64,000 nt of DNA from Rhodocyclaceae bacterium (GCA_020247395.1 JADCJC010000010.1:1-64000); one strand, 5' to 3'. Positions 39,542 to 50,617 are shown, counted from the stretch's first letter. Notes: generated from the letters alone by a model not told the origin. Numbers and translations are program-made.

Positions 39542-41515
39542 CTACTTCTTGTCCTTGACCTCGGTAAATTCAGCATCAACGACATTACCCATGTCTTTCT
39601 CTTTGGCGGGCGCTTCGTGCGCGCCTCCTGCTGAACCACCGGCACCGGGCGCACCTTGTCCAGTGTTGGCAGCGGCTTCAGCTTGTGCCTTGGCCTGCAT
39701 GTCGGCGTACATTTTTTCCCCGAGTTTCTGCGCCGCTTTTGTCAGCGTCTCAGTTCTTGCCACGATGGCGTCTTTGTCATTTCCCTTCAACGCCTCTTCG
39801 AGGTCCTTACTTGCCGCCTCGATTGCAGACTTCTCACCTGCGTCGAGCTTGTCGCCGTACTCTTCCAGCGACTTCTTCGTCTCGTGAACCAATGCATCCC
39901 CCTGATTGCGGGCCGACACTAGCTCTAAGGCTTTTTTGTCCTCGTCCGCATTCGCTTCCGCATCCTTTACCATGCGCTGGATTTCCTCTTCGGTCAATCC
40001 AGAGTTGGCCTTGATGGTGATCTTGTTTTCTTTGCCGGTCGCCTTGTCTTTGGCAGATACGTGCATGATGCCGTTCGCGTCGATGTCGAAGGTCACTTCG
40101 ATCTGCGGCTGACCACGGCGTGATGGTGGAATGCCTTCGAGGTTGAACTGACCCAGCGACTTGTTGCCTGCAGCCATCTCGCGCTCACCTTGCAGGACAT
40201 GAATTGTCACGGCCGATTGGTTGTCGTCGGCCGTCGAGAAGATTTGTGATGCTTTGGTCGGAACGGTGGTGTTTTTCTTGATCAGTTTGGTCGAGACGCC
40301 GCCGAGTGTTTCGATGCCCAGGGATAGTGGCGTTACGTCAAGCAGCAACACATCTTTTACGTCGCCCTTTAAAACGCCGCCTTGAATCGCTGCACCAACA
40401 GCGACCGCCTCGTCCGGGTTGACGTCCTTACGCGGTTCTTTGCCAAAAATCTCTTTAACCTTTTCTTGCACCTTTGGCATACGAGTCTGGCCGCCGACCA
40501 AGATGACATCAGAGATATCACTGATCTTCACACCCGCGTCCTTGATGGCGATGCGGCATGGCTCAATGGTGCGCTCGATGAGTTCATCGACCAGCGATTC
40601 AAACTTGGCTCGGGTGATCTTGACCAACAAGTGCTTCGGACCGGTCGCATCAGCGGTGACATATGGCAGGTTAACCTCGGTTTGCTGCGACGACGACAAC
40701 TCGATCTTCGCTTTTTCAGCGGCTTCTTTCAGGCGCTGCAAGGCGAGTACGTCCTTCTTTAGATCAATGCCTTGTTCTTTCTTGAATTCGTCGCAGAGGT
40801 AGTCCATCAGGCGTTGGTCGAAATCTTCACCGCCCAAGAAAGTGTCGCCATTGGTAGACAGCACTTCAAACTGATGTTCGCCGTCGACAGATGCGATTTC
40901 GATAATTGAGACGTCGAACGTGCCGCCGCCTAAGTCATACACCGCGATCTTGCGATCGCCTTCCTTTTTGTCCATGCCAAACGCGAGTGCGGCAGCAGTC
41001 GGTTCGTTGATAATGCGTTTGACTTCCAAGCCAGCGATGCGACCCGCATCCTTGGTGGCCTGACGTTGCGCATCGTTGAAGTAAGCCGGAACCGTGATGA
41101 CGGCCTCGGTGACGTCTTCACCGAGATAATCCTCAGCGGTCTTTTTCATTTTGCGCAACACTTCTGAGGACACCTGCGGTGGCGCGATGCGTTTGCCACG
41201 TACTTCTACCCATGCGTCACCGTTGTCGTTCTTGACAATAGCGTAAGGCATGAGATTGATGTCTTTCTGGACTTCTTTTTCTTCAAAACGGCGGCCGATC
41301 AGTCGTTTGACCGCGAATAGCGTGTTCTTCGGGTTCGTTACGGCCTGACGCTTTGCCGATGCGCCAACCAGTATTTCGCCGTCTTCTTGGTAGGCAACGA
41401 TGGACGGTGTGGTGCGGGCGCCTTCGGCGTTCTCAATTACCTTGGGTTGGCCAGCTTCCATGATGGAAACACAGCTGTTGGTCGTCCCTAAGTCAATTCC
41501 AATAATCTTTCCCAT
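39542..41515 (-). CDS. dnaK: Chaperone DnaK
   Basis: [42 protein letters not shown]-terminal Gly/Ala-rich [14 protein letters not shown]. Confidence 0.98.
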   Translation of the reverse strand: MGKIIGIDLGTTNSCVSIMEAGQPKVIENAEGARTTPSIVAYQEDGEILVGASAKRQAVTNPKNTLFAVKRLIGRRFEEKEVQKDINLMPYAIVKNDNGDAWVEVRGKRIAPPQVSSEVLRKMKKTAEDYLGEDVTEAVITVPAYFNDAQRQATKDAGRIAGLEVKRIINEPTAAALAFGMDKKEGDRKIAVYDLGGGTFDVSIIEIASVDGEHQFEVLSTNGDTFLGGEDFDQRLMDYLCDEFKKEQGIDLKKDVLALQRLKEAAEKAKIELSSSQQTEVNLPYVTADATGPKHLLVKITRAKFESLVDELIERTIEPCRIAIKDAGVKISDISDVILVGGQTRMPKVQEKVKEIFGKEPRKDVNPDEAVAVGAAIQGGVLKGDVKDVLLLDVTPLSLGIETLGGVSTKLIKKNTTVPTKASQIFSTADDNQSAVTIHVLQGEREMAAGNKSLGQFNLEGIPPSRRGQPQIEVTFDIDANGIMHVSAKDKATGKENKITIKANSGLTEEEIQRMVKDAEANADEDKKALELVSARNQGDALVHETKKSLEEYGDKLDAGEKSAIEAASKDLEEALKGNDKDAIVARTETLTKAAQKLGEKMYADMQAKAQAEAAANTGQGAPGAGGSAGGAHEAPAKEKDMGNVVDAEFTEVKDKK

Positions 41516-41610
41516 GATGTTTTCCCTTTTGGTGCGAGTTTTCTAATGATTTGCAAATGGGGTCGTTACCCGATGCTTCAAGCCTTGCCCCTCGACATCA
41601 GCGCCCCTCG

Positions 41611-42159
41611 TCAGGCCTTGGCTTTGGATACGGCGACTAATGCCGGGCGCAGTACACGCTCGTGGAGTGTGTACCCTTTTTGCATGACTGATACCACCGT
41701 ATTCGGCTCTTGTTCGGATTCAACAGCCGCGATGGACTGGTGCCGGGACGGATCGAACTTCTGGCCGAGCGGGTCGACTTCTTGAATCGAGAATTTTTCA
41801 AATACTGACGACAGTTGACGAGCGGTGAGTTCCACACCTTGTTTATAGGCGTCAACAGACGGCGCGTCTACTTTCAATGCGGCGTCTAGGCTATCCTTCA
41901 CGGCCAACAGGGCGTCAGCGATACGTTCGACCCCGTATTTTTGCGCCTTGAGTACGTCTTCGGCCGAACGTCGGCGGATGTTGTCCGTCTCTGCCTTTGC
42001 CCGCAACCACTCGTCTTTGGCATTGGCTAGCGCGGCTTCGGCAGTCGCCAGTCGCGCAGCAAGGTCTTCGTTCAGTTCGTTAGCTCCAGCAACGGTTTCG
42101 CTGTGCTTGCTTTGCCCTTGTGAGGAGTTGTCAGGCGCATTTTCTGGTGTTTGTGTCAT
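41611..42159 (-). CDS. grpE: Nucleotide exchange factor GrpE
   Basis: [47 protein letters not shown]. Confidence 0.95.
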   Translation of the reverse strand: MTQTPENAPDNSSQGQSKHSETVAGANELNEDLAARLATAEAALANAKDEWLRAKAETDNIRRRSAEDVLKAQKYGVERIADALLAVKDSLDAALKVDAPSVDAYKQGVELTARQLSSVFEKFSIQEVDPLGQKFDPSRHQSIAAVESEQEPNTVVSVMQKGYTLHERVLRPALVAVSKAKA

Positions 42160-42193
42160 CCCCAATTTCCCTAGAAAATCAATTTCATGGGCG

Positions 42194-42221
42194 ATATTGG
42201 GGTAATCAAGTTGTTTTCAAG
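42194..42221 (-). promoter_or_regulatory. Sigma-32 heat-shock promoter for grpE-dnaK-dnaJ
   Basis: Minus strand CTTGAAA-N12-CCCCAATAT; close to CTTGAAA-N(13-15)-CCCCATnT. Confidence 0.75.
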
Positions 42222-42273
42222 CGGGCCAGCTTGAAAAACCGCAATTAATTTGGGGTTAAAGTGAGCTCTGTGA

Positions 42274-42633
42274 TTATGCTGCGGGTCGTTTCGGGTTGTC
42301 GCTAATTAGCCAGTTCACCAACAGGGTGATGACGGAATACATTAATGACCCAACCAATGCCGCCGTGAAACCCGACACTGTAAAACCCTTGACGACCTCA
42401 GCGACCAGCCAAAACAGGAGGGCGTTGATGACAAAGATAAAAAGTCCCATGGTCAGCAGGGTCACAGGAAGGGTCAGAAGGATAAGGATCGGGCGGATGA
42501 TGGCGTTGACCAGGCCAAGAACCAGGGCGGCGGCGAGCGCGGCAAAGATGCCATCGACGTTCACCCCTGAATAGAGGAAGGCCACGGCGAGCAGGGCAAG
42601 GGCGTTTACGCACCAGCGAACAAGGATTTTCAT
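42274..42633 (-). CDS. Phage-holin-like (superfamily IV, 4-TM) membrane protein
   Basis: 119 aa, four hydrophobic segments, GLVNAIIRPILILLTLPVTLLTMGLFIFVINALLFWLV. Confidence 0.8.
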   Translation of the reverse strand: MKILVRWCVNALALLAVAFLYSGVNVDGIFAALAAALVLGLVNAIIRPILILLTLPVTLLTMGLFIFVINALLFWLVAEVVKGFTVSGFTAALVGSLMYSVITLLVNWLISDNPKRPAA

Positions 42634-42784
42634 GAACTTAGCCTGTAAGGTTGGCTGAGAGGGCGGGACATATACGTTATGATACCGCGCGTTACTATTG
42701 TTCCTGATTAGGTCTTGCGCCGCCGGTTGCTCGGCGAAATCACAATAATTGGCGAGCCTGAATCCACCGAGCGCGCAAAGTAGG

Positions 42785-42830
42785 AAGCCCCTTATTGGCG
42801 GGCATTTTCAGAGTATATTTATCGCCAATA
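42785..42830. repeat. Dispersed palindromic repeat, copy 4 (degenerate right arm)
   Basis: AAGCCCCTTATTGGCGGGCATTTTCA, matches copy 1 AAGTCCTTTATTGGCGGGCATCTTCA; TATTGGCG...CGCCAATA arms. Confidence 0.55.
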
Positions 42831-42972
42831 AACGACCTGATGATTGGTGATTGTTGTGTTGGTCGCCTAATGCCATCAGCCTCATTACAATGGCAACAAG
42901 GTTAGCTGTATGAGCGCATGGCCTTCCGTTAATCCTCGTCCCTTGTGAATTTGGGCGATACACCTCTAGCAC

Positions 42973-45570
42973 ATGTCAAAGAATAGGAAGCTCCTTAACG
43001 AGCTTAGAGAGAGTCTGGCGAAGGATTTTGCCAAGCGCTTGGTTGAGGCCGTCCCATTGGTCTCGTCTGCACTGGTTGAGATCGCAAATCAGACCGATGA
43101 TGCCGACATGAAGCGCGCCATCTTCGGTGCGCGTGATGCTTGGGAATTGCGGTCCCTCAATTGGGAGGCTGCGGTGCGGGCGGATTACATCAAATGCTTC
43201 GACGAAAAAATATCGGGCGAATACGAAAAGCTGTCGAAGACCACCAAGTTTTCAATCGAATCTTTGAAATTGGTTGAACACGAAGAAATGCGCGAGGAAA
43301 TTTCTCTTGGCAATGTTTCGATTCGTCTGAAGGAAGAGTGCGACTACGAACTCTTCGCCCTGACCAAACGCATCGAAGGACTGCTTGATGTTGCCGACCT
43401 GAAAGAAGCACGCAACCCAGTGTTACCGCGGGTGTTCTGTCGTTCATTGTTGGCCGGACTGGCGGCTGCAGAGATCAACATTGCGCAGCGTTGCGAGATT
43501 TTGCTGGCGGGAACAGCGGTGCTTGGTGAGTTGCTCAACGAAACGCTTAAAGAAGCTAACGAAGTCTTGGTCAGCCACGGCTTTATGATTGAAATTCCTG
43601 TTGCCTACGGTAAACCGATCAATAGATCCGTTTCGCGTACACCGTTGACGCTGGCTACCGGATCATGGCTATCCCCTGGGGGCAGCGGTGGCGGCGGCAA
43701 TGCTATAAACGCGCAAATGCAGGCCAGCCTGCCCGACCTGTTTGCGCGCTTGCTGGCCAGACTGCCGGCCTTAGATGGAGGGCCGTCCGGTCCCGGTGGT
43801 AGCAGTGGCGGCGCGAACTCCATCGGCGGCGCAGCGCGGCCAGAGACCCCAGCGATGGGGTCCGGCGGCGGGCAAGTCAGTGGGCCATCACCCGACCAGC
43901 TGCTCGCCCGTATGTTGGCAAATGCGCCGACGGCGGCAGGTCCGGCCTTAGCCGCTGGAGTCGCCGTGTCTGGTGGCGCTGCGCCAGCGGGGGCGGGTGT
44001 GGCGGCCGGTGCGGCTGCGCCTTTAGGCGGCGGGCAGATTACACTTGACCCAAAGTTGATTGAGGCGCTGGAACGTTTTGCGGCCAGCACCACTGCCGCT
44101 GCCGCACCCACTCCGGCTGCGGCGACAGCAGTGGCCCGTGTGCCTCCGGCTCCGGACCCGAGCGTTGATGCCGCTGCGACAGCCACACGGCCAATCGTAC
44201 AAACGCAACCCCCCTCGACGGCGGAAGGCAGCCTTGAGGCGGGAGTTACACCAGCAGTCGGCGCGGAACAAACTGCGCCGCTTCCGGCAGTAAGACGTGG
44301 CCCGCCGAACCCAAAGTATGCGCCAACGGAAAAGCTCGTTGCTGTGGCTGCGGCACCTAGCCCCGCACTGACGAATCTGGTGCGACAGGCGGCGCCGATA
44401 CTTGCACCGACGATGCAACCTGTGCAGACCGTGATTACGGACGTGGTCGCAGGTTTGTTCGATCGTATCTTTTCCGCGCCGGACGTTCCCGAACAAATCA
44501 AGGCATTAATCGGCAAATTGCAGCTACAGATCTTGAAAGCTTCCATGCAAGATCCGCAAATCTTGACCAACGCCGAGCATCCTCTACGACGTTTTGTAGA
44601 TGAGCTCGCCGACATTGGTATGAAGCGTCCGCAGTCACTTTCGCCGGGTGACCCGTTCTATGAGCGCATCGCGACCATCGTCGATAACCTTCATCAGAAT
44701 TTTGAAGTTGACTCTAAAGCCATTGAGCGTGCGAATCACCAATTGTCTTCGTTCATTCAGGCTGAAGAGGCAAGTGGGCAGGGCGTCATCTTCGACTCTG
44801 TTGTTGAAGTACAGCAGCAGGAAGAAGTCGAGATGGGCGATTCGATGGCTACCTTTGAGGTTGACAGGCGCTTTGCTGGCAAGATGTTCTTGCGGACGAT
44901 CAAGGAATTCGTGCGCGTTCATTGGCAAGCAGTGCTGGCCAAGGACTATCTGGTTGATGGCGAAGACGGCGAGCAGTGGAAGGCTGATCTTGCTACACTC
45001 GACGAACTTCTCTGGAGCGTTAGTCCGAAAGAGGTCGCCAAGGATCGCGCGAAGTTTCTTAAGGTGCTGCCCACCTTGCTCAGCAGGGTAAATGCAGGGC
45101 TTGATCGTATCGGGCTGTCGATGGAAGCGCGTGCGCCTTACTTTCAGGTGATGGAAGCGGCACACACTTCGTTGCTGCGCAAGGCAAAAGACGGTGCTGG
45201 CCAGCTTTCAAATGACGTTGAACATCAACCACTTCCACTGGCAGATGACCCGCGCAAGAAACTACGCAAACGCACCACGACTATTGCGCGGGGGCAGTGG
45301 ATCGCGATGACGGAAGAAAGCGGTGCCGTTCGCCGCTGTCGGCTATCGTGGGTCAGTCCGCTGAAAGAAACCTTCGTATTGAAGAACTACGACACCAAAG
45401 AAGCAATCACGTTGACGGCCGAGGAATTCCACCTCTTGGAGTCGCAGGGGCGCATCAAGCTCATTGAAGAGAATTCAATCACCGAGCGTAGTATTCACGG
45501 TGCCATTGTTGGCATGCTTGATACGCTAGGCACCTCCCCCAGACCAGGCGACGCGTCGGCAGAAAGTTAG
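42973..45570 (+). CDS. DUF1631 family protein with long Ala/Gly/Pro-rich linker
   Basis: N- and C-terminal conserved blocks (WELRSLNWEAAVRADYIKCFDEKI; WVSPLKETFVLKNYDTKEAITLTAEEFHLL) and low-complexity middle. Confidence 0.75.
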   Translation: MSKNRKLLNELRESLAKDFAKRLVEAVPLVSSALVEIANQTDDADMKRAIFGARDAWELRSLNWEAAVRADYIKCFDEKISGEYEKLSKTTKFSIESLKLVEHEEMREEISLGNVSIRLKEECDYELFALTKRIEGLLDVADLKEARNPVLPRVFCRSLLAGLAAAEINIAQRCEILLAGTAVLGELLNETLKEANEVLVSHGFMIEIPVAYGKPINRSVSRTPLTLATGSWLSPGGSGGGGNAINAQMQASLPDLFARLLARLPALDGGPSGPGGSSGGANSIGGAARPETPAMGSGGGQVSGPSPDQLLARMLANAPTAAGPALAAGVAVSGGAAPAGAGVAAGAAAPLGGGQITLDPKLIEALERFAASTTAAAAPTPAAATAVARVPPAPDPSVDAAATATRPIVQTQPPSTAEGSLEAGVTPAVGAEQTAPLPAVRRGPPNPKYAPTEKLVAVAAAPSPALTNLVRQAAPILAPTMQPVQTVITDVVAGLFDRIFSAPDVPEQIKALIGKLQLQILKASMQDPQILTNAEHPLRRFVDELADIGMKRPQSLSPGDPFYERIATIVDNLHQNFEVDSKAIERANHQLSSFIQAEEASGQGVIFDSVVEVQQQEEVEMGDSMATFEVDRRFAGKMFLRTIKEFVRVHWQAVLAKDYLVDGEDGEQWKADLATLDELLWSVSPKEVAKDRAKFLKVLPTLLSRVNAGLDRIGLSMEARAPYFQVMEAAHTSLLRKAKDGAGQLSNDVEHQPLPLADDPRKKLRKRTTTIARGQWIAMTEESGAVRRCRLSWVSPLKETFVLKNYDTKEAITLTAEEFHLLESQGRIKLIEENSITERSIHGAIVGMLDTLGTSPRPGDASAES

Positions 45571-45597
45571 GCACCCTCGGTTTAGCCTGCGCGGGGG

Positions 45598-46713
45598 TTA
45601 CATAGGTGCGCCGAGTTTACGAGCGCTCTCTGCCGATCGCGCGTTTTCAGCGACGGCAAGGTCGAACCGCCAGTCGGCACCGACCCATCCGGTGAGATTG
45701 TCCATCGCAATACGCGCGAGGGCGGAGACGTAGGGTTGAGTGTCATTTGCAACCGGAAAATAGTTGAATTCTTTACCGCCTGCGTGAAGGAATGTGTCGC
45801 GTCCTTCGTCGGCGATCTCCTCCAACGTTTCCAGGCAGTCTGCGGCAAAGCCGGGGCAGATGACGTCAATGCGCCGTGTTCCAGCTGCACCGAGTGTCTC
45901 AAGAGTTTTGTCGGTGTAAGGTTGTAACCATTCCGCCTTGCCGAATCGCGACTGAAACGTCACGACATAATCATCTGGTTGCAGGCCAAGACGTTCAGCA
46001 ATCAGGCGGGCAGTCTTGTGGCATTGGCAATGGTACGGATCACCGCGGTCAAGATGAAACTTTGGCACGCCGTGAAAGGTCATCAGCAACTTGTCGGTTA
46101 TGAAATCTGGGTACCCTATCTGCTGCCAATGTGCGGCTAGGTTTTTCGCCATCGCATCGATGTAGGCGGGATGATCGTGAAAATTGCGCACGAAACGGAC
46201 GCCTGGAATGTTGCGCCATTTGGTCAATACACGAGCGAGTTGATCAAACGTAGAGCCAGTTGTGCTGGCAGCGTACTGCGGGTAGAGCGGCAGCACCAAA
46301 ACGTTGTTGCACTGCTGGCGCTTGAGTTCGGCAAGCTGGGACGCCATGGACGGATTGCCGTACCGCATCGCCGGCAGCACCACGAGGGGGGATGGAATGA
46401 GACTCGCCAGCTCTTCACCCACAAGCCTCGCCTGCCGTTCGGTGTACACCCGCAGAGGCGAGCCTTCAGCCATCCAGATGCTGGAGTACTTTGCGGCAGT
46501 CTTTTTCGGGCGGACGTTCAGAATAATGATGTTGAGAATGAACCACCAAATCACGCGTGGAATCTCGACGATTCGGGTGTCGGATAGGAACTCCTTTAAG
46601 TAGCGCCGAACGGCGACCGGTGTGGCGGCGTCGGGTGTTCCCAGATTGACCAGCAGAACGCCGGTCTTGGATTGGCTGCCGTGCGTATAGTTTGGTTCGG
46701 TTGAAAAGGACAT
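45598..46713 (-). CDS. hemH: Ferrochelatase
   Basis: KTGVLLVNLGTPDAATPVAVRRYLKEFLSDTRIVEIPR, LLMTFHGVPKFHLDRGDPYHCQCHKTARLIAE, ICPGFAADCLETLEEI. Confidence 0.95.
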   Translation of the reverse strand: MSFSTEPNYTHGSQSKTGVLLVNLGTPDAATPVAVRRYLKEFLSDTRIVEIPRVIWWFILNIIILNVRPKKTAAKYSSIWMAEGSPLRVYTERQARLVGEELASLIPSPLVVLPAMRYGNPSMASQLAELKRQQCNNVLVLPLYPQYAASTTGSTFDQLARVLTKWRNIPGVRFVRNFHDHPAYIDAMAKNLAAHWQQIGYPDFITDKLLMTFHGVPKFHLDRGDPYHCQCHKTARLIAERLGLQPDDYVVTFQSRFGKAEWLQPYTDKTLETLGAAGTRRIDVICPGFAADCLETLEEIADEGRDTFLHAGGKEFNYFPVANDTQPYVSALARIAMDNLTGWVGADWRFDLAVAENARSAESARKLGAPM

Positions 46714-46845
46714 GTTCGCTTTGCGCCTTCTACGGCCGGCCGACGGGCGTACGCATTTGATGAAATATTGCGACTTAAGCTGGATGTGTCAGGACGGTGC
46801 TTTTGGGAAACTGCGCGCATCGGCAGCTCGAGGCGACACGCATGA

Positions 46846-47859
46846 CTAGTGCTGGCTTAAGGCGCTCGACAAAAGTTTGGAGGTTACGTCAACAATCGGG
46901 ATGACACGTTCATAGGCCATTCTGGTCGGTCCGATCACGCCGACCGTGCCAACAATCTGGCCGTCAACTTCGTAGGGGGCCGAGACCAGCGAAAACTCGT
47001 CTAGCGGCATGGTCTCTGACTCCCCGCCAATAAATATTTTGACGCCATCGGCGCGTTGGGACGCGTCGAGCAACTCGAACAGTTGGGATTTTGCCTCGAA
47101 CAGGTCAAACAACTTCTTCAGGCTCGACATGCTCGATGAAATGTCGTTGACATCGAGCAGTTTGCGTTCCCCTGAAACGATGACACCGCTTGATTCAGAG
47201 CCGTTGCTGCGTGCTTCAACTACCGCAGCCATCAACGTGGAAATATCGCGGTGTAATTGTGAAAGCTCGTGCTGAACACGGCTCTGTAGTTGGTCGAACT
47301 CGACGCCCGCATAATGCGAGTTGATGTAGTTCGCAGCCTCCACCAGTTGTGCCGGGGAAATTGGCTTCTCAGTGATGACAATACGATTTTGCACGTCTCC
47401 ATCGGTCGCGACGATGATGAGTAGCACCCGCCTTTCGGATAACGGCATGAATTCGACATGTTTCAGGCCCACTCCCTTTCGGCGCGGTGTCATCACGATG
47501 CCCGCGAAGTGGGTGAGCTCGGACAACATTTGTGAGGCCGCCGCCACGACTTGGCGCGGGTCGTTTGGTCGTATCTGATCGCGCAAAGTCTGATGTTCAA
47601 CCAGTTCTAGCGGTTGGATGGTCAACAGGGTATCTACAAAAAAACGGTAGCCTTTCGGCGTCGGCACACGACCGGCTGAGGTATGCGGGCTGGCGATGTA
47701 GCCCATTTCTTCTAAGTCTGCCATGACATTGCGAATCGAGGCGGCCGACAGTTCCAGCCCCGAGAACTTGGACAGTGTGCGTGAGCCGATTGGCTGGCCG
47801 TCGGCGATGTAACGCTCGACGAGAAACTTCAGTAGGGTTTGCGCACGTTCATTAATCAT
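46846..47859 (-). CDS. hrcA: Heat-inducible transcription repressor HrcA
   Basis: MINERAQTLLKFLVERYIADGQPIGSRTLSKFSGLELSAASIRNVMADLEEMGYIASPHTSAGRVPTPKGYRFFVD; start refined within ORF. Confidence 0.95.
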   Translation of the reverse strand: MINERAQTLLKFLVERYIADGQPIGSRTLSKFSGLELSAASIRNVMADLEEMGYIASPHTSAGRVPTPKGYRFFVDTLLTIQPLELVEHQTLRDQIRPNDPRQVVAAASQMLSELTHFAGIVMTPRRKGVGLKHVEFMPLSERRVLLIIVATDGDVQNRIVITEKPISPAQLVEAANYINSHYAGVEFDQLQSRVQHELSQLHRDISTLMAAVVEARSNGSESSGVIVSGERKLLDVNDISSSMSSLKKLFDLFEAKSQLFELLDASQRADGVKIFIGGESETMPLDEFSLVSAPYEVDGQIVGTVGVIGPTRMAYERVIPIVDVTSKLLSSALSQH

Positions 47860-48031
47860 GCAGTGATTGTAAGAAAAAATCGCCTGCGGCGGGAAAAAAT
47901 CACATTCTTGACCCTCGATGCTGCGAGGCTCCGCTGAAGACATGGGCGGAGATGGGGGCGAGCGCGGGTAATTTTGGAAAACAATGGCCCAAGTTGAAAA
48001 CCACGGCGAGTCGGTATGATTTAATCAGCCT

Positions 48032-48907
48032 ATGGGAAAAACATTCAAAACGGTGGCGGTTGTCGGGAAACTTGATGGTGTCGGTGTCTCGGCTCCGTTG
48101 GGCGTGTTGCAGTCCTACTTGGCGAAACGCGGTGTCCGTGTGCAGATGGATGAGCGTACCGCGTCATTGGCGGCCACCGTGCCTGATACGGTTGCCCCGG
48201 TGGAGCGCGTGTTTGTAGGCGCTGACCTCGCGATCGCTCTGGGTGGGGATGGAACGCTGCTCGCTATCGCGCGCAAGGTGGCGGACGCGAATGTGCCGCT
48301 GGTGGGCATTAATCTAGGAACCCTAGGTTTTTTGACCGACATTCCCGCTGATTCAACCGAGACCATGCTCGGTGCTATGCTGGACGGTGCATACACGAGT
48401 GAGTCACGCCTGCTCCTCAATGGCGAGATTATGCGCGGGGGCAGGGTCGTTTTTTCGACAGTTGCGCTCAATGACGTGGTGGTGTGCAGAGGCGCAATGG
48501 GGTCGATGATCGAGTTTGCCGTGGAAGTTAACGGTGAGTTTGTCTACAGTTTGCGCGCGGACGGCTTGATCATTTCCACGCCAACCGGCTCGACCGCCTA
48601 CGCGTTGTCCAGCGGGGGGCCAATTTTGCATCCGAGCCTGCCGGCGATTTCACTGGTGCCAATTTCACCGCACACATTGTCTAATCGTCCGGTGGCCATA
48701 CCGAGCAGCTCTGAGGTTCGCGTGCGCCTGATTCGCGGCCAGAACGCGCGAGTCAACTTTGATGTGCAATCGTATTTTGATCCCGAGACTGAGGATGTGG
48801 TTGCCGTCCGCGGCCATCCCAATCGCTTGACACTGTTGCACCCGGTAGGGCATTCCTACTACGCCATGTTGCGCTCGAAGCTGCACTGGGCGGAACGCAA
48901 CTCTTAG
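48032..48907 (+). CDS. nadK: NAD kinase
   Basis: LAIALGGDGTLLAIARKV, GINLGTLGFLTDIP, TPTGSTAYALSSGGPILHP. Confidence 0.96.
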   Translation: MGKTFKTVAVVGKLDGVGVSAPLGVLQSYLAKRGVRVQMDERTASLAATVPDTVAPVERVFVGADLAIALGGDGTLLAIARKVADANVPLVGINLGTLGFLTDIPADSTETMLGAMLDGAYTSESRLLLNGEIMRGGRVVFSTVALNDVVVCRGAMGSMIEFAVEVNGEFVYSLRADGLIISTPTGSTAYALSSGGPILHPSLPAISLVPISPHTLSNRPVAIPSSSEVRVRLIRGQNARVNFDVQSYFDPETEDVVAVRGHPNRLTLLHPVGHSYYAMLRSKLHWAERNS

Positions 48908-48920
48908 TCGCCGATCGAAC

Positions 48921-50612
48921 ATGCTGCGCGCACTGACTATTACCAACTTTGTCATCGTTGATCATCTAGAACTGGACTTTGAGTCCGGCTTTAGCGCCTT
49001 GACCGGCGAGACTGGCGCGGGTAAATCGATTCTGATTGATGCACTATCCCTCGCCCTTGGGGCTCGTGCTGACGGGAACCCGGTGCGGGTAGGGCAAAAC
49101 AAGGCCAAGATTACGGCGGAATTCGCCCTGAACTACCTGCCGTCGGCGCGCCAATGGTTGGCAGAGTCTGATCTTGCCGACGACGATGTCAACATTTGTC
49201 TGTTTCGCCGTGTAATCGATACGAGTGGGCGCTCCAAAGCATTTATCAATGGTTCGTCCGTCACGCTCTCGCAAATGCGCGACTTGGGCCAACGTTTAGT
49301 CGATATCCACGGACAACATGAACACCAGACGCTGCTGCGCCGTGATGCACAGTTGGCATTGCTCGACGATTTTGCCGCAAATGCAGCAATACGGGATACC
49401 GTATCGACGGCCCATGCCGAGTGGTCGCAGATTGCCAACATTCGCGCGGCACGGCAGCAAAATGAGGCCGCGATTACGCGCGAGTTCGAAGACCTTTCCT
49501 GGCAAATCCGTGAACTCGAGAAGCTCAACTTCACCCCAGCGCGTTGGGAAGAAACACTCGCCGATCAGCGCCGTCTTGCCAACGCTGCAAGCCTGATTGC
49601 TGCGGCGGAGGGGGCCATTGATGGGCTCGCTGAGAGTGATAATGCGGTAATTGGCATTATCGATGCACTTGCCAGTGAACTGGGTGTCGCGGCACAGACC
49701 GATGCGGCGCTGAGGGACATCCACGGTCTGATGACCACCGCGAGGGTTGAACTGAGCGAGGCCGTATCGAGTTTGCGCCACTACCTGCGTAAATTGGAGG
49801 TCGACCCCGCGAAATTGGCGGAACGTGATGGCGAGATATCTGACGTGCTTGAACTCGCGCGCAAGTTCCGCATCGAGCCATCGCGCATTCCAGAATACTT
49901 GCAGCAAAAAAGGGATCGACTTGCGTCACTAGGCGGTGGTCAGTCGCTTGACGATTTGGTGGTACGCGAGCAGCTTGCCGAGGCGGCATATCGTGAGGTT
50001 GCGAAACAACTGACCAAGTCTCGGCAGAAGGCGGCAAAGACCTTTTCCGCACAAATTACTGCTTGGTTACAAGAACTTGCCATGCCGGGTGGGCTATTTG
50101 CGGTCGAGTTTGTAGCCCGTGAGGCCGGGCCGAGCGGTTTGGAGGGGTGTGAATTTCAGGTCGCCGCTCACGAGGGGCAAACACTCGGGCCGTTAGCCAA
50201 AATTGCATCGGGCGGCGAGCTGTCGCGCGTATCACTGGCTATTCAAATGATGGCGTCCGCGCGAGGCGGCGTCCCGACGATGATTTTTGACGAAGTGGAT
50301 GCGGGGATTGGTGGCCGAGTGGCAGAAGTTGTCGGGCGACTGCTGCGCGGATTAGGAGAAAAGCCGGGCACCAAAGGGGAAGGCAGACATCAGGTTCTTG
50401 CGGTAACGCATTTGCCGCAAGTGGCGGCTTGCGCGGAGCACCAGTTTCAAGTCACCAAGGGTGCGTCTGATGGAGTTGTGACGACCAATATCGTGTTGCT
50501 GAATAAGAAAGCGCGTATTGAAGAAATTGCCCGTATGCTGGGTGGCATGACGATTACCGCAACAACACGCAAACACGCTGAAGAAATGCTGGCCAGCGCA
50601 GCGAAGGCCTGA
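48921..50612 (+). CDS. recN: DNA repair protein RecN
   Basis: MLRALTITNFVIVDHLELDFESGFSALTGETGAGKSILIDALSLALG, DEVDAGIGGRVAEVVGR. Confidence 0.97.
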   Translation: MLRALTITNFVIVDHLELDFESGFSALTGETGAGKSILIDALSLALGARADGNPVRVGQNKAKITAEFALNYLPSARQWLAESDLADDDVNICLFRRVIDTSGRSKAFINGSSVTLSQMRDLGQRLVDIHGQHEHQTLLRRDAQLALLDDFAANAAIRDTVSTAHAEWSQIANIRAARQQNEAAITREFEDLSWQIRELEKLNFTPARWEETLADQRRLANAASLIAAAEGAIDGLAESDNAVIGIIDALASELGVAAQTDAALRDIHGLMTTARVELSEAVSSLRHYLRKLEVDPAKLAERDGEISDVLELARKFRIEPSRIPEYLQQKRDRLASLGGGQSLDDLVVREQLAEAAYREVAKQLTKSRQKAAKTFSAQITAWLQELAMPGGLFAVEFVAREAGPSGLEGCEFQVAAHEGQTLGPLAKIASGGELSRVSLAIQMMASARGGVPTMIFDEVDAGIGGRVAEVVGRLLRGLGEKPGTKGEGRHQVLAVTHLPQVAACAEHQFQVTKGASDGVVTTNIVLLNKKARIEEIARMLGGMTITATTRKHAEEMLASAAKA

Positions 50613-50617
50613 ACAAG

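Noticed and set aside
42274-42633. Holin annotation as evidence of prophage
   Set aside because: This 4-TM family is widespread in chromosomes without phage genes; no other phage genes nearby.
43605-44615. 336-aa ORF on the minus strand
   Set aside because: Antisense to the DUF1631 gene; low-complexity Ala/Gly/Pro composition from GC-rich third-position bias; no recognisable domain.
46846-48031. CIRCE (TTAGCACTC-N9-GAGTGCTAA) element near hrcA or grpE
   Set aside because: Looked for in both upstream regions and not found; the grpE promoter looks sigma-32-type.
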